A DNA stretch of 64,000 nucleotides from Paracoccaceae bacterium (lineage in GTDB: Bacteria; Pseudomonadota; Alphaproteobacteria; Rhodobacterales; Rhodobacteraceae), in NCBI GenBank assembly GCA_028284705.1, contig JANQRE010000005.1, positions 1 through 64,000 on the forward strand, in the 5' to 3' direction. The stretch's first letter is position 1. Each line of letters begins with the position of its first letter. The position numbers were made by a program, and so were the translations under genes. The notes under the pieces are model-generated. The model was not told the origin of the DNA, made no database searches, and worked only from the letters and a program-made list of their open reading frames with translations. Below are positions 30,129-39,036 of the stretch, one piece after another.

Positions 30129-30495
30129 ACAGGTTTTGGACACGGGCATCGCCGGACCGGGGGATGGCGATCCAACGGGGGTTCTACTGCCCTTTATGGC
30201 TGCAATGGTCATCTTCCGCTAAAGCGGCGCGCCAAGATCAGACATATCGCCAGCCCGTGGGGCCGGTCTGGCGATGCCCGGGGCCTGCGGCCTGTTAACC
30301 GGGTTAGCTTGAAGCACCATGTCACGTTGTCACCCCACGGTCTGTCACGACCGGTGTTGGCAATCACCCCAACCGTCCCTTTTTTGACAATCGGCACGCA
30401 TTTATGAGGAACGAAGCGCCATGTATTGAAGGCGGGTCGCAAAGCTGCCACACTCGGCGAAGTTGCACTGCAGGCATTTCCGAGAAGGCAATTTG
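30129..30495 (+). other. 367-base region without a recognisable gene
   Basis: There is no convincing reading frame. A stem-loop ATCGCCAG/CTGGCGAT (30246-30275, 14-base loop) may end the small upstream gene, although no T-run follows. A perfect -35 hexamer TTGACA at 30384-30389 could belong to the promoter of the DUF4123 gene, but I see no good -10 at the right spacing. Confidence 0.4.
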
Positions 30496-31578
30496 TTGGC
30501 GGCTCAGAGTGACGAGTTTGACTATTGGACGGACAGCACCGGCGCCGGATCGCAGGTGCGCGATGCAGCGATTCCAGAGGCGCCCGTCGTTGAGATTATC
30601 GAGCCGATCGAACCACTTAGCCTGCAACTCGGTACGACCGAGCCCGACACAACCCCCGCGCCTTTGAGAAACGCTTTGTTCGGTCAACCAGAGCCAACAC
30701 CGGCGGAGATTGCCGCGGGCGCGGGCAAAGACCTTCCCCCGCTTGAAACATTCGCCATTCTCGATGCAGCCCGGTTGCCTGGATTGCCCGAGACACTGGC
30801 GACCTCGGGTCTTGAACATGCCTGCCTGTTCCAGGGCAAGGCCGAAGAAGAGCTGAGCGAGGTTGCCCCGTGGATCGTGACGCTGAAGGAGCAACACAGC
30901 TTCACACGAAGTCTTTTTAGCCGGAGTGACGCACCGCAACATTGGTGGGACAAGGACCCCGCTATCTTTCTGCGCACCCGCGCGGGTCTCGATGCTGTGC
31001 GTCGTCATCTGCGGAAATTCACGAAACTGCGCGACGAGGATGGAAAGTGGTTTTATGTCAGGTTCTGGGAGGCGAAAGTTCTGGCGGCGTTGCATGAGGG
31101 TGGTGCGGACACCCAGTCCTTTCTGAGCCAGCTCGTGGCACCGATCCGAGAGTGGCCGCAACGCTGGGTGGCCATCGAACAAGACGCGGGGCGAGCCCTG
31201 AGTGTCCAAGGGCCGCAGAAATCGGCGCCCAAACCTGCACCTTTGCAGCTTGATCGGGCGGTTTATGACGCTCTGGGAGATGCCGCCCGTCACCGCCTGT
31301 TTCGCGGCGAAGCGCAGGCCGCACTTGCCGAATTTCGGGCGGGGGGACTCGAGCAACAGATCGATCCCGCGACACTGAAGGATCTTTGGGGTCAATTGAG
31401 ACAGGCGGGCTTCGCCACGCCGAAACACCGGACCGACGCAATGGTTCTGTATCTTCGGTCTGCCACGATGAACCGACAGAATGAGGCCTGGAGCGTGCTC
31501 AGCACACCGGGTCCGGGACCAGCCATTCGCGTGTGGCGTCTGGCGCAAGCGCTCGAGGGTCACGCTGAAGATGCGTAA
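30496..31578 (+). CDS. DUF4123 adaptor/chaperone for a type VI effector
   Basis: The 360-residue protein has an acidic, proline-rich N-terminal 75 residues and then a DUF4123 domain (about 80-195: FAILDAARLPGL, then APWIVTLKEQHSFTRSLF and WFYVRFWEAKVLAAL). DUF4123 proteins load effectors onto VgrG or PAAR tips of the type VI secretion system. I chose the TTG at 30496 because AGAAGG lies seven bases upstream; TTG 30493 is equally in frame. Its last eight bases overlap the immunity gene. Confidence 0.78.
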   Translation: MAAQSDEFDYWTDSTGAGSQVRDAAIPEAPVVEIIEPIEPLSLQLGTTEPDTTPAPLRNALFGQPEPTPAEIAAGAGKDLPPLETFAILDAARLPGLPETLATSGLEHACLFQGKAEEELSEVAPWIVTLKEQHSFTRSLFSRSDAPQHWWDKDPAIFLRTRAGLDAVRRHLRKFTKLRDEDGKWFYVRFWEAKVLAALHEGGADTQSFLSQLVAPIREWPQRWVAIEQDAGRALSVQGPQKSAPKPAPLQLDRAVYDALGDAARHRLFRGEAQAALAEFRAGGLEQQIDPATLKDLWGQLRQAGFATPKHRTDAMVLYLRSATMNRQNEAWSVLSTPGPGPAIRVWRLAQALEGHAEDA

Positions 31579-32494
31579 GATTCTCCTCTTCCTCCTCGCG
31601 TTTCTTGTCATGAAAGGAGCGGCCGCGATGGCTGATGCTGCAGAGTTCAAAACCTGGTGCATGGGACGACATCTGTTTGACGTGCCGGTCAATTTGGAAC
31701 CCGTCGAGAACTATTCCGTTGTCGATACGATGGTTGTCGACCGGGTCGGTGAAGGTGGAGATCGTGAACTTGACATCTATCTCAACGACAGGATCACAGC
31801 GCTGCGTAACGGGTTGGACCAGGAGGATGGAACCCGCGTCTTCTACCGCATGGACACACGGTTGGGCGACGTCCGTATCGTGGCGCATGAGATCGACACC
31901 TCGCTCCTCGGTGTGCCGGCAGAAGACTGGAGTGAAGAAGCCTATGTGACCCGCGATGGTGTTCTTTTTCGGGTCAGCCGCGCAATGTTTCCCGAGGATG
32001 CAGACGCGGCTCGTGGGACGCTGGTTGCTTTCGCGCGCAGCTTGAAACCTCGCGATGATGCAACAGCCCCGCAATCGGGCAACCTGTGCCTGCCGGGAGC
32101 TGAAGCCCGCCTCGCTCCGACAACGGAAGCTCACGGTGTGACTTTCGCGCCCGGTGATGAAACCGGTCCGGTGGGACTGCGGATTGAGACCGTATTCCGT
32201 CCCGCCGACGCTCCGCCGCTAGAGGTTAGCGAAGCGATGCCGGGCGGACCCGGGTCCCAAGATGTGGTGCTTGCAGGGCTGGAGGGCCGCCTGCTGGAGG
32301 CAAATGATCCCGACATTGGGCGATTGCTTGTGGCCGGGCACGTAAATGAGGGCGGTCGGGACGGCGTGCGGGTCATCCTCGAATATTATGACGAGCGCGC
32401 GGAAGCCGGGACCGAGCCCTACGACACCGACTGGGTCGATGCGGTGTGGGCCCGCCTGCGCGAAAGCTTCGCAACCATCCGAACCACCCCATGA
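31571..32494 (+). CDS. Tli4-like immunity protein of a type VI lipase
   Basis: The 307-residue protein starts with a signal peptide (about 1-22) and then WCMGRHLFDVPV, resembling the N-terminal signature of Tli4-family proteins, followed by two mixed alpha/beta domains. Tli4 proteins sit in the periplasm and neutralise Tle4 phospholipases delivered by the type VI system. It lies between the adaptor and the lipase gene and overlaps both (ATGA with the lipase), so immunity is made before the toxin. The family call is by eye and should be treated as probable. Confidence 0.7.
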   Translation: MRKILLFLLAFLVMKGAAAMADAAEFKTWCMGRHLFDVPVNLEPVENYSVVDTMVVDRVGEGGDRELDIYLNDRITALRNGLDQEDGTRVFYRMDTRLGDVRIVAHEIDTSLLGVPAEDWSEEAYVTRDGVLFRVSRAMFPEDADAARGTLVAFARSLKPRDDATAPQSGNLCLPGAEARLAPTTEAHGVTFAPGDETGPVGLRIETVFRPADAPPLEVSEAMPGGPGSQDVVLAGLEGRLLEANDPDIGRLLVAGHVNEGGRDGVRVILEYYDERAEAGTEPYDTDWVDAVWARLRESFATIRTTP

Positions 32495-33909
32495 ACGACG
32501 CCGTCCAGTCCTGTCCCGAACCGGTTTCGCTGCCGATTGTCTTTGTTCCCGGGATCATGGGCAGCCGCCTGCGCAATCGCAGCAGCCGCCGTATGGTCTG
32601 GGATCCGGATCGCTATGTCGGGCGGGGCTCTTTGGGGTCGCACGCGATCAGTTTCACCGCGGGCAAACGACGCGCGCTTGTCGGGCCACCGGGTCGGGGT
32701 TTCAATGCACGCTACCTTGAAGTGGACCCTGGCGCGGTTGGCGGCACGCTCACCCAGGACAGGATCAACCGGGGTTGGGGTGGCGTCCACCAAGGCTCCT
32801 ATCTCAGTTTCTTGAGCTGGCTTGATCTGACCGCAGAAACCCCCGCTGCCGGTCAAGTTCCTCGCGGCTGTTTCAATCTGAAATACGAAGTCTGGGTCCA
32901 TCCCTACAATTGGACGGATGACAACGCGAATTCCGGCAGCACTCTTGGACGAACGGTGGCCGATGCCGTTGCAAGTGCGAGCCGCCACGAGGCACGCGGT
33001 TATCGCACCTTGAAACCCGTCCTCTTGACCCATTCCATGGGTGGACTGGTTGCCCGGGCCTATACGCAACTTCACGGCGGAGCCGGTGACATCCATGGGG
33101 TCATCCACGGCGCGATGCCAACGGATGGATCGCCAGCCACTTATAAACGGATCAGGGCGGGGTTTGAGGGCATTGAATCGCAAGTTCTCGGACGCAATCA
33201 GTCCGAGGCGACTGCGACCGCGGGAAACCTTCCGGGTCCTTTGCAACTGCTTCCTAACATTCGGCATAAATCGGTCAATGGATCGACCCGGTGGTTGTTT
33301 GCGACCGGGCGTAGTCGCCGCCGATTGGTCTCGCGCCCGTCAAGCAACCCCTACGGCGAAATCTACACCAATCAGTCCGACTGGTGGCGATTGATCTATC
33401 GTCAGTATCTCGACCCCGATGGCGACCCGACCGGTCGCTCGGCGTTTCGGCAAAGTCGTGCGCAGATCATCGCCGCTGCATCCTATCACAATCGTCTTGG
33501 GTCCTCGGGTTTTCATCCGAATACGCGGATGTTCTATGCGGCGGACAGAAGTCATCTTTGCTGGGATCATATCGATTGGCGTCAGACCGCGCGCAACGAC
33601 ACGCCCCCGACCCCACAGCCGCAACGCAATGATGAGAACGGCACTGTCGAGTGGGGCGATTGGACCCAACCGGTTTATGGACCTTTCGGAGGCTCGCCGC
33701 CGGTCTTTATCCCCACCACGAGCTACACAATTCAGGACCAGGATGCACCGGGCGACGGAACCGTCCATGCCGGGTCAGGGCGCCATGTCTCCGGTCCGAT
33801 GTCGGTTCCAACCCGCCGAGGGTTTGAACATCAGATGGCCTTTGATTCAAACGAAGTCCGTCGCTTTGTCGCCGAATGGCTCTTTGACATGGTGCAAGAG
33901 CAACTCTGA
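32491..33909 (+). CDS. Tle4-like antibacterial lipase, putative type VI effector
   Basis: The 472-residue alpha/beta hydrolase has no signal peptide, as expected for a type VI cargo. An oxyanion-hole motif VPGIMGS (19-25) and the nucleophile elbow THSMGG (Ser182) resemble PGAP1/LCAT-type lipases. GDGTVHAGSG and GFEHQMAF near the C-terminus are candidates for the catalytic Asp and His. Context (DUF4123 adaptor, Tli4-like immunity) supports the Tle4 assignment. It would hydrolyse membrane phospholipids in a rival cell. Confidence 0.75.
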   Translation: MNDAVQSCPEPVSLPIVFVPGIMGSRLRNRSSRRMVWDPDRYVGRGSLGSHAISFTAGKRRALVGPPGRGFNARYLEVDPGAVGGTLTQDRINRGWGGVHQGSYLSFLSWLDLTAETPAAGQVPRGCFNLKYEVWVHPYNWTDDNANSGSTLGRTVADAVASASRHEARGYRTLKPVLLTHSMGGLVARAYTQLHGGAGDIHGVIHGAMPTDGSPATYKRIRAGFEGIESQVLGRNQSEATATAGNLPGPLQLLPNIRHKSVNGSTRWLFATGRSRRRLVSRPSSNPYGEIYTNQSDWWRLIYRQYLDPDGDPTGRSAFRQSRAQIIAAASYHNRLGSSGFHPNTRMFYAADRSHLCWDHIDWRQTARNDTPPTPQPQRNDENGTVEWGDWTQPVYGPFGGSPPVFIPTTSYTIQDQDAPGDGTVHAGSGRHVSGPMSVPTRRGFEHQMAFDSNEVRRFVAEWLFDMVQEQL

Positions 33910-33916
33910 TGTTGTG

Positions 33917-33940
33917 ATGGCCGGTCCTGCGACCGGCCAT
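33917..33940. terminator. hairpin between effector cassette and dctM
   Basis: ATGGCCGGTC pairs perfectly with GACCGGCCAT around a four-base loop, seven bases after the lipase stop and three before the dctM stop on the opposite strand. Neither side has a T-run, so termination efficiency is uncertain. Confidence 0.55.
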
Positions 33941-33943
33941 GCG

Positions 33944-35320
33944 CTAATTCGTTATGATCTCCGGGCCCATGAAGGTGTTGGGCAGGAAGGTTGAGATGAT
34001 CGGCACGTAGGTGACGATGATCAGGAAGACGAATAGGATCGCGAGGAACGGCAGGGCCGCCCGCACAACAGCCATCATCGGCATGCCTGCCACCCCGGAA
34101 GTCACGAAGAGGTTCAGGCCCACGGGCGGGGTGATCATGCCGATCTCCATATTCACCACCATGATGATGCCGAGATGGATCGGGTCGATGCCGAGCTCGA
34201 TGGCGATTGGGAAGACCAGCGGTGCCACGATGACAAGGAGGCCAGAGGGCTCCATGAACTGACCGCCGATCAGCAGGATCACGTTGACCACGATCAGGAA
34301 GGCGACGGGACCGAGGCCCGCTTCGAGCATCGCCTCGGTGATCTTTTGCGGGATCTGCTCGTCGGTCAGCACGTGTTTCAGGATCAGCGCGTTGGCGATG
34401 ACGAAGAGCAGCGTGACGGTCAGCTTGCCTGCCTCAAACAGCGTGTCGCGGGTGTCTGGGTGGAAGAACGCCGTCACAAGAGCCTGCGGTTTGCGCATCA
34501 GTGAGATGTTCTTCGCCCCCTCTTCGGTCGCGAGAGGTCCCATATCGCGATAGACGAAAGTGGCGATGACCCAGGCGTAAACCGCGGCGATGGCTGCAGC
34601 TTCGGTGGGCGTGAAGATGCCGCCGTAGATACCGCCAAGAATGATCACGATGAGGAACAGACCCCAGGCGGCCTCACGTCCGGACTCGAGGATTTCGCCC
34701 CAGCCTTTCCAGTCACCCTTGGGCAGGTTCTTGACTCGGGCCATGACATAGATGCCGACCATGAGCATGAAGCCCGCGAGCAACCCGGGGATGACACCGG
34801 CGAGGAACATCCGGCCCACGGAGACCTCGACCGCGGCGGCGTAGACCACCATAACGATGGAGGGCGGGATGAGGATGCCGAGCGTGCCGGCGTTACAGAT
34901 CACACCGGCAGCGAAATCCTTGGTGTAGCCGACCTGGCGCATGCCCGCGATGACGATGGAGCCGATGGCGACCACGGTTGCCGGCGAGGAGCCGGAAAGG
35001 GCCGCGAACATCATACAGGCGAATACGCCCGCGATGGCCAGACCACCGCGCAAATGGCCCACGCAAGCGATGGAAAACCGGATGATCCGCCGCGCCACGC
35101 CGCCGGTAGACATGAAGCTTGAGGCGAGGATGAAGAACGGGATGGCGAGGAGGGTGAAGTGCCCCTCGAACGCGTTGAAGAGTGTCTGCGCGATGGAGGC
35201 GAGCGAGGTGTCAGAGAGCACCAGCAAGAAGATGATGGACGAGAGGCCAAGAGAGACAGCGATCGGCACACCAATCAGCAAAAAGCCAATGACCATGGCA
35301 AAGAGGACGACGACTTCCAT
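33944..35320 (-). CDS. dctM: TRAP transporter large permease
   Basis: DctM is the substrate-translocating subunit of a TRAP transporter. The 458-residue protein has about 12 hydrophobic helices and the family motifs around GGVARRIIRF, GSSPATVVAIGS and GILIPPSIVMV. It pairs with DctQ (five bases upstream) and the periplasmic DctP. Na+-coupled uptake of C4-dicarboxylates or related organic acids is likely, given the divergent dctBD. Confidence 0.93.
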   Translation of the reverse strand: MEVVVLFAMVIGFLLIGVPIAVSLGLSSIIFLLVLSDTSLASIAQTLFNAFEGHFTLLAIPFFILASSFMSTGGVARRIIRFSIACVGHLRGGLAIAGVFACMMFAALSGSSPATVVAIGSIVIAGMRQVGYTKDFAAGVICNAGTLGILIPPSIVMVVYAAAVEVSVGRMFLAGVIPGLLAGFMLMVGIYVMARVKNLPKGDWKGWGEILESGREAAWGLFLIVIILGGIYGGIFTPTEAAAIAAVYAWVIATFVYRDMGPLATEEGAKNISLMRKPQALVTAFFHPDTRDTLFEAGKLTVTLLFVIANALILKHVLTDEQIPQKITEAMLEAGLGPVAFLIVVNVILLIGGQFMEPSGLLVIVAPLVFPIAIELGIDPIHLGIIMVVNMEIGMITPPVGLNLFVTSGVAGMPMMAVVRAALPFLAILFVFLIIVTYVPIISTFLPNTFMGPEIITN

Positions 35321-35325
35321 GGGGC

Positions 35326-35976
35326 TTAATCCTTCAGATTGGCGGCGGCTTCGCTGACCGCCTCTTCGGCTTCGTGGCTAGCGATCACGCTGTCGATGTC
35401 ACCGCGCCAAATGGCGAAACCGGCTTGAATGAAGCGATAGAGGAGCAGCGCCATGGAGACGGGCAGCACCACATAGGGCACAAGTTTCGGCAGTTTTTCG
35501 TATTCGTCGCCATCGTTGAAGACGCCTTCCAGCCAAGTCAGGAAGAAGGGGACGGGGATGTCTTGGGTCTCGAACCAGCCCTGTCCGCGCGTGCTTTCAA
35601 ACCCGGTTGGGAACCAGCGGCCCGAGGTGGGGGAGAGGTTGGCGTAGGGGGCGAAATAGTCCCAGGCGCCTTTCAGCATCAGGATCGCGAAGATGAGGCA
35701 AAAGCCGATGGAGATGAGGCCGAGGATGCGGCGCGTGCTTTCGGGTACAATATTCAGAACCGCGTCGACGCCCAGATGGGCACGTTTTTTCACCGCGTAG
35801 GATGCGCCGAGAAGCACCAACCAGGCGAACATGAACACAGTGAGTTCAAGTGCCCAGAGAATGTTGGAATTAAAGACAAACCGAGCAATCACATTGGCGA
35901 ATGTGAGCATGGTCATCAGCCCGAGGATGACGGCGATAATCGTCTCCTCGATCTTGTCTGTCCAGGAATCGTGCAT
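35326..35976 (-). CDS. dctQ: TRAP transporter small permease
   Basis: The 216-residue protein has four hydrophobic helices, as usual for DctQ, which stabilises DctM and docks the binding protein. A longer-than-typical loop between helices 3 and 4 (around residues 105-150) is the only oddity. ATG 35976 follows GGGGGA. It lies between dctP and dctM in one operon. Confidence 0.88.
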   Translation of the reverse strand: MHDSWTDKIEETIIAVILGLMTMLTFANVIARFVFNSNILWALELTVFMFAWLVLLGASYAVKKRAHLGVDAVLNIVPESTRRILGLISIGFCLIFAILMLKGAWDYFAPYANLSPTSGRWFPTGFESTRGQGWFETQDIPVPFFLTWLEGVFNDGDEYEKLPKLVPYVVLPVSMALLLYRFIQAGFAIWRGDIDSVIASHEAEEAVSEAAANLKD

Positions 35977-36005
35977 TGGTGTCCCCCGACCCAAAAGATG
36001 GATAA

Positions 36006-36035
36006 CGCGGCCCCGTCCCCAGCACTGGGGCCGCG
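36006..36035 (-). terminator. dctP-dctQ intercistronic hairpin
   Basis: CGCGGCCCC pairs with GGGGCCGCG around a 12-base loop, just after the dctP stop. Hairpins here commonly stabilise the abundant dctP message or attenuate read-through into the permease genes. No strong T-run follows in the direction of transcription. Confidence 0.6.
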
Positions 36036-36050
36036 CCTTTACGAGGCGGT

Positions 36051-37052
36051 TTAGCCGCCTGCGTTGATCGCTTGTGCTGCGTCGATGTTTTCCTGACCGA
36101 CGTCATCGGCGAATTGATCCCAGACGGGTTTCATCGCCTCGACCCAGGCCGCACGCTGTTCGGCGTTCAGCTCACGTACTTCGCCACCGGCATCGATGAT
36201 CGCCTGCTTTGCAGAGGCGTTCACGGCGGTCGATTCGGAGTTCCGGGTCTCGGTAACTTCCGCAAGAATGGTCAGGAACTGATCACGGATATCGGCGTCC
36301 AGTGCGTCCAGCCAATCAACTGAGGTCACGACCAGATAGTCGATGATGCCGTGGTTGGTCTCCGTCACGCCGTCCTGCACTTCGAAGAACTTCCGACCGT
36401 AGATGTTGGACCAAGTGTTCTCCTGCCCGTCCACAACGCCCTGTTGCAGCGCGCCGTAAACTTCGGCGAAGGCCATTTTCTGCGGGGAGCCACCGATCGC
36501 TTCCATCTGTGCAACCAGCACGTCAGACGGCTGCACGCGGAACTTCAGCCCCTCGGCATCGGTTGGCAGGATGAGCGGCCGAGAGGCCGACATCTGCTTC
36601 ATGCCATTGTGCCAGAATTGCAGACCCTGCAGGCCGCGTTTCTGCATTGAGTCCTTCAGCGCCTGACCGGCGTCTGAGGCCTGGAACGCGTTCACAGCTT
36701 CGATGTCCTTGAACATGAAGGGCAGATCAAAGATGCGGAACTGCTTGGTGAATTTCTCAAACAGCGAGAGCGACGGAGCGGCAAGCTGAATGTCGCCTTG
36801 CAGCAGCGCCTCAAGCGCTTTTTCGTCGGTGTAGAGCGTGGAGTTCGGGAACACCTCCATGCACATCTTGCCGTTCATCTCGTCATTGACGCGTTGCTCC
36901 AAAAGCGACGCAGCGATCCCTTTGGGGTGCTTGTCGGTGTTCGTCACATGGCTGAACTTGACGACGATCTCGCCATCTTCACAGGCAGCCATAGCCGTGC
37001 CGGGCACCATTGCCACAGCGGCCACGCAAGCAGCTTTCAAAAAGGTTTTCAT
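36051..37052 (-). CDS. dctP: TRAP periplasmic solute-binding protein
   Basis: The 333-residue protein has a signal peptide (about 1-23, GTAMA) and a DctP-type binding fold. Features include a KFSHVT start and a conserved arginine in GLKFRVQPSD that typically salt-bridges the substrate carboxylate. Dicarboxylates are the best guess. GGAGG precedes ATG 37052. It is the first gene of dctPQM and divergent from dctB. Confidence 0.92.
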   Translation of the reverse strand: MKTFLKAACVAAVAMVPGTAMAACEDGEIVVKFSHVTNTDKHPKGIAASLLEQRVNDEMNGKMCMEVFPNSTLYTDEKALEALLQGDIQLAAPSLSLFEKFTKQFRIFDLPFMFKDIEAVNAFQASDAGQALKDSMQKRGLQGLQFWHNGMKQMSASRPLILPTDAEGLKFRVQPSDVLVAQMEAIGGSPQKMAFAEVYGALQQGVVDGQENTWSNIYGRKFFEVQDGVTETNHGIIDYLVVTSVDWLDALDADIRDQFLTILAEVTETRNSESTAVNASAKQAIIDAGGEVRELNAEQRAAWVEAMKPVWDQFADDVGQENIDAAQAINAGG

Positions 37053-37287
37053 ATGTTTCCTCCAGTTCATGAACCGCGCCTCCCGCGCGCTTCCTGTGCT
37101 GACAACATGCAGTGCAGAGATTCTTTTCAAGAGATATTGCAGCAGATTTTTTGTAGCATCTTTTCAGGGACTTATAACAGCGACAATCTGTCCAAATCAG
37201 TTTTGTGCGGGATTTCACACAGATTTCTTGCGCCTCCCGTAGGCAATCCCTAGCCTGCCTTTTGGCAAGAAAGGGAGAGATTCTCTG
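37053..37287. promoter_or_regulatory. dctP-dctB divergent control region
   Basis: This 235-base gap must contain the dctPQM promoter and the dctBD promoter. I looked for a sigma-54 (-24/-12) element of the TGGCAC-N5-TTGC type on both strands and found no convincing one. A TGTG-N8-CACA dyad lies near 37201-37216, and A/T-rich blocks occur around 37120-37180. Confidence 0.5.
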
Positions 37288-39036
37288 GTGGCAACCGCGG
37301 CGCGAAAACTGCTTGGACCGGCGGGGTTTATCCTCCTCGCGGTGGCCATTGCGGCGGCGGTTTATGTGGTGTCGCTGCGGGTGGGGCTCGACGCGTTGGA
37401 CCGGACGGCCAAGGCCCGATTGGCACAATCCAACGACCGGTTCCTGGGGCAGGTGACGCGGTTTCAGCAACTCGTCAATTCACTGGCACGGCATCCTCAA
37501 GTGGGGGCGGTTGCGGCGGGACGCGCGGACCTGAACCTCACAGAGCTGTTCCTGACCTCGGCGCTCGCCTCAGGCGCGGAGGACATCTTTTTGGTGGACC
37601 CCGATGGCAAGGTTCTGGGCTCTTCGGATTTTCAGGGCGAGGGGGCGGTGGGCCGCGTGGGCGGCTCGATTGGCAAGCCCGACTACATCCAGACGGCGCT
37701 TGGCGGTGGCATGGGGTGGTCCCACGGGCTGGAAGACAAATCCGAGCCGCGCAAACTCTATTTCTCCCGCGCGGTGTTCAGCGAGACTGGTCCGGTGATC
37801 GGGGCCGTCGTCGTCTCGGTGGGCGTGCGTCCCTTGGAGCTGGAATGGTCCTTCGGGATCGAGCCGATTGCTTATTTCGACCAGGCAGGTGTGATCTTCG
37901 TCACCAACCGCCCGGAACTGGCGTTGCAGCGTGATCCCAGTGTGAGCCTGCCGCGCGCGAGACGCGTGCAGTTTCCCACCGATGGGCTGCCTGAGATTTT
38001 CGATTATCGCGGGACGGAACTGTTTGGCCACGACATCTGGAGCGACATTCAAAGCGACGTTTTGCCGGATGCCGCCCTGGTCCTGACCCGCTATCTGCCG
38101 CGTGTTGAGTTGCAAGCGGCCATCTTTCAGGACATTCGCCCGGTGCAGGAACGGGCCTTTCTCTTTGCGCTGCTGAGTGCCGCTCTGGTCGGGCTCATCG
38201 GGCTGGGCCTGTGGGTGACGAACCTGCGCAGGCGCGCTTTGGCGGAACGTCTGATTGCTGAGGAGGCCGCCAATGAACAGCTTGAAGCGCGGGTCGAGGC
38301 GCGCACGCGGCAGTTGCGCGAAACACAGAAACAATTGATCGCCGCCGGGCGGCTTTCGGCGCTTGGAGAGATGTCGGCGGGGATCAGTCACGAGCTGAAC
38401 CAGCCCCTCGCGGCGATGCAGAACTTTGCTGAGAACGGCAAAAAACTGATCGAGAAGGGTCGGACCGAGCTAGCCTCCGAAAACTTTGATCGGCTGACGG
38501 AGCAAGTGGACCGGGTCGGGCGGATCATTCGTTCGTTGCGCGCCTTTGCGCGGAAGGAGGAGCAGGAAATCCGCGCGGTCGATATCTGCGAGGCGGTGGA
38601 CCGGGCGTTGGCGATCTCGGAAATTCGACTGAAGCGCAGTGGCGTCGAGGTGGAGCGATCCGGGTTCGATGCCCCGGTTTTCGTCTCGGCGGGTCAAGTG
38701 CGCCTGGAACAGGTGCTGGTGAACATCATCGGCAACGCGATTGATGCTCTGGAAGATGTCGAGGCCCGCCGGATCAATTTTGCTCTCCGGCGCGACGCGG
38801 ATCGTGCGCTGCTCAGCATATCCGACACGGGGCCGGGGATCGACGCTCCTGACCAGGTGTTCGAGCCGTTTTATTCCACGAAGGACCCGGGCTCGAGCAA
38901 GGGCATGGGGCTGGGGCTGTCGATCTCTCACGGGATCGTCGGCAGTTTTTCCGGGACGCTGAGCTGCCGAAATCTGGATCAGGGTGGCGCCGAATTTCTG
39001 ATCGACCTGCCGCTCGCGGAGATGGGCGATGAGTGA
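37288..39036 (+). CDS. dctB: C4-dicarboxylate sensor histidine kinase DctB
   Basis: The 582-residue protein has an N-terminal transmembrane helix (about 10-30), a large periplasmic PAS-like sensor region, a second helix (about 290-312) and a cytoplasmic kinase core. The phospho-acceptor is His368 in GISHELNQP, and the ATPase domain has NIIGNAIDAL, SDTGPGI and GMGLGLSIS. It would sense dicarboxylates, possibly with DctP, and phosphorylate DctD. GTG 37288 follows AAGGGAGAG. It overlaps dctD by eight bases. Confidence 0.92.
   Translation: MATAARKLLGPAGFILLAVAIAAAVYVVSLRVGLDALDRTAKARLAQSNDRFLGQVTRFQQLVNSLARHPQVGAVAAGRADLNLTELFLTSALASGAEDIFLVDPDGKVLGSSDFQGEGAVGRVGGSIGKPDYIQTALGGGMGWSHGLEDKSEPRKLYFSRAVFSETGPVIGAVVVSVGVRPLELEWSFGIEPIAYFDQAGVIFVTNRPELALQRDPSVSLPRARRVQFPTDGLPEIFDYRGTELFGHDIWSDIQSDVLPDAALVLTRYLPRVELQAAIFQDIRPVQERAFLFALLSAALVGLIGLGLWVTNLRRRALAERLIAEEAANEQLEARVEARTRQLRETQKQLIAAGRLSALGEMSAGISHELNQPLAAMQNFAENGKKLIEKGRTELASENFDRLTEQVDRVGRIIRSLRAFARKEEQEIRAVDICEAVDRALAISEIRLKRSGVEVERSGFDAPVFVSAGQVRLEQVLVNIIGNAIDALEDVEARRINFALRRDADRALLSISDTGPGIDAPDQVFEPFYSTKDPGSSKGMGLGLSISHGIVGSFSGTLSCRNLDQGGAEFLIDLPLAEMGDE

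Noticed and set aside
30129-30495. Remnant of a transposase or VgrG/PAAR gene beside the effector cassette
   Set aside because: I found no fragment resembling these families in any frame and no terminal inverted repeats or target duplications.
37053-37287. Sigma-54 promoter for dctPQM
   Set aside because: I searched both strands for the -24/-12 pattern and found no acceptable match. The degenerate DctD agrees with its absence.
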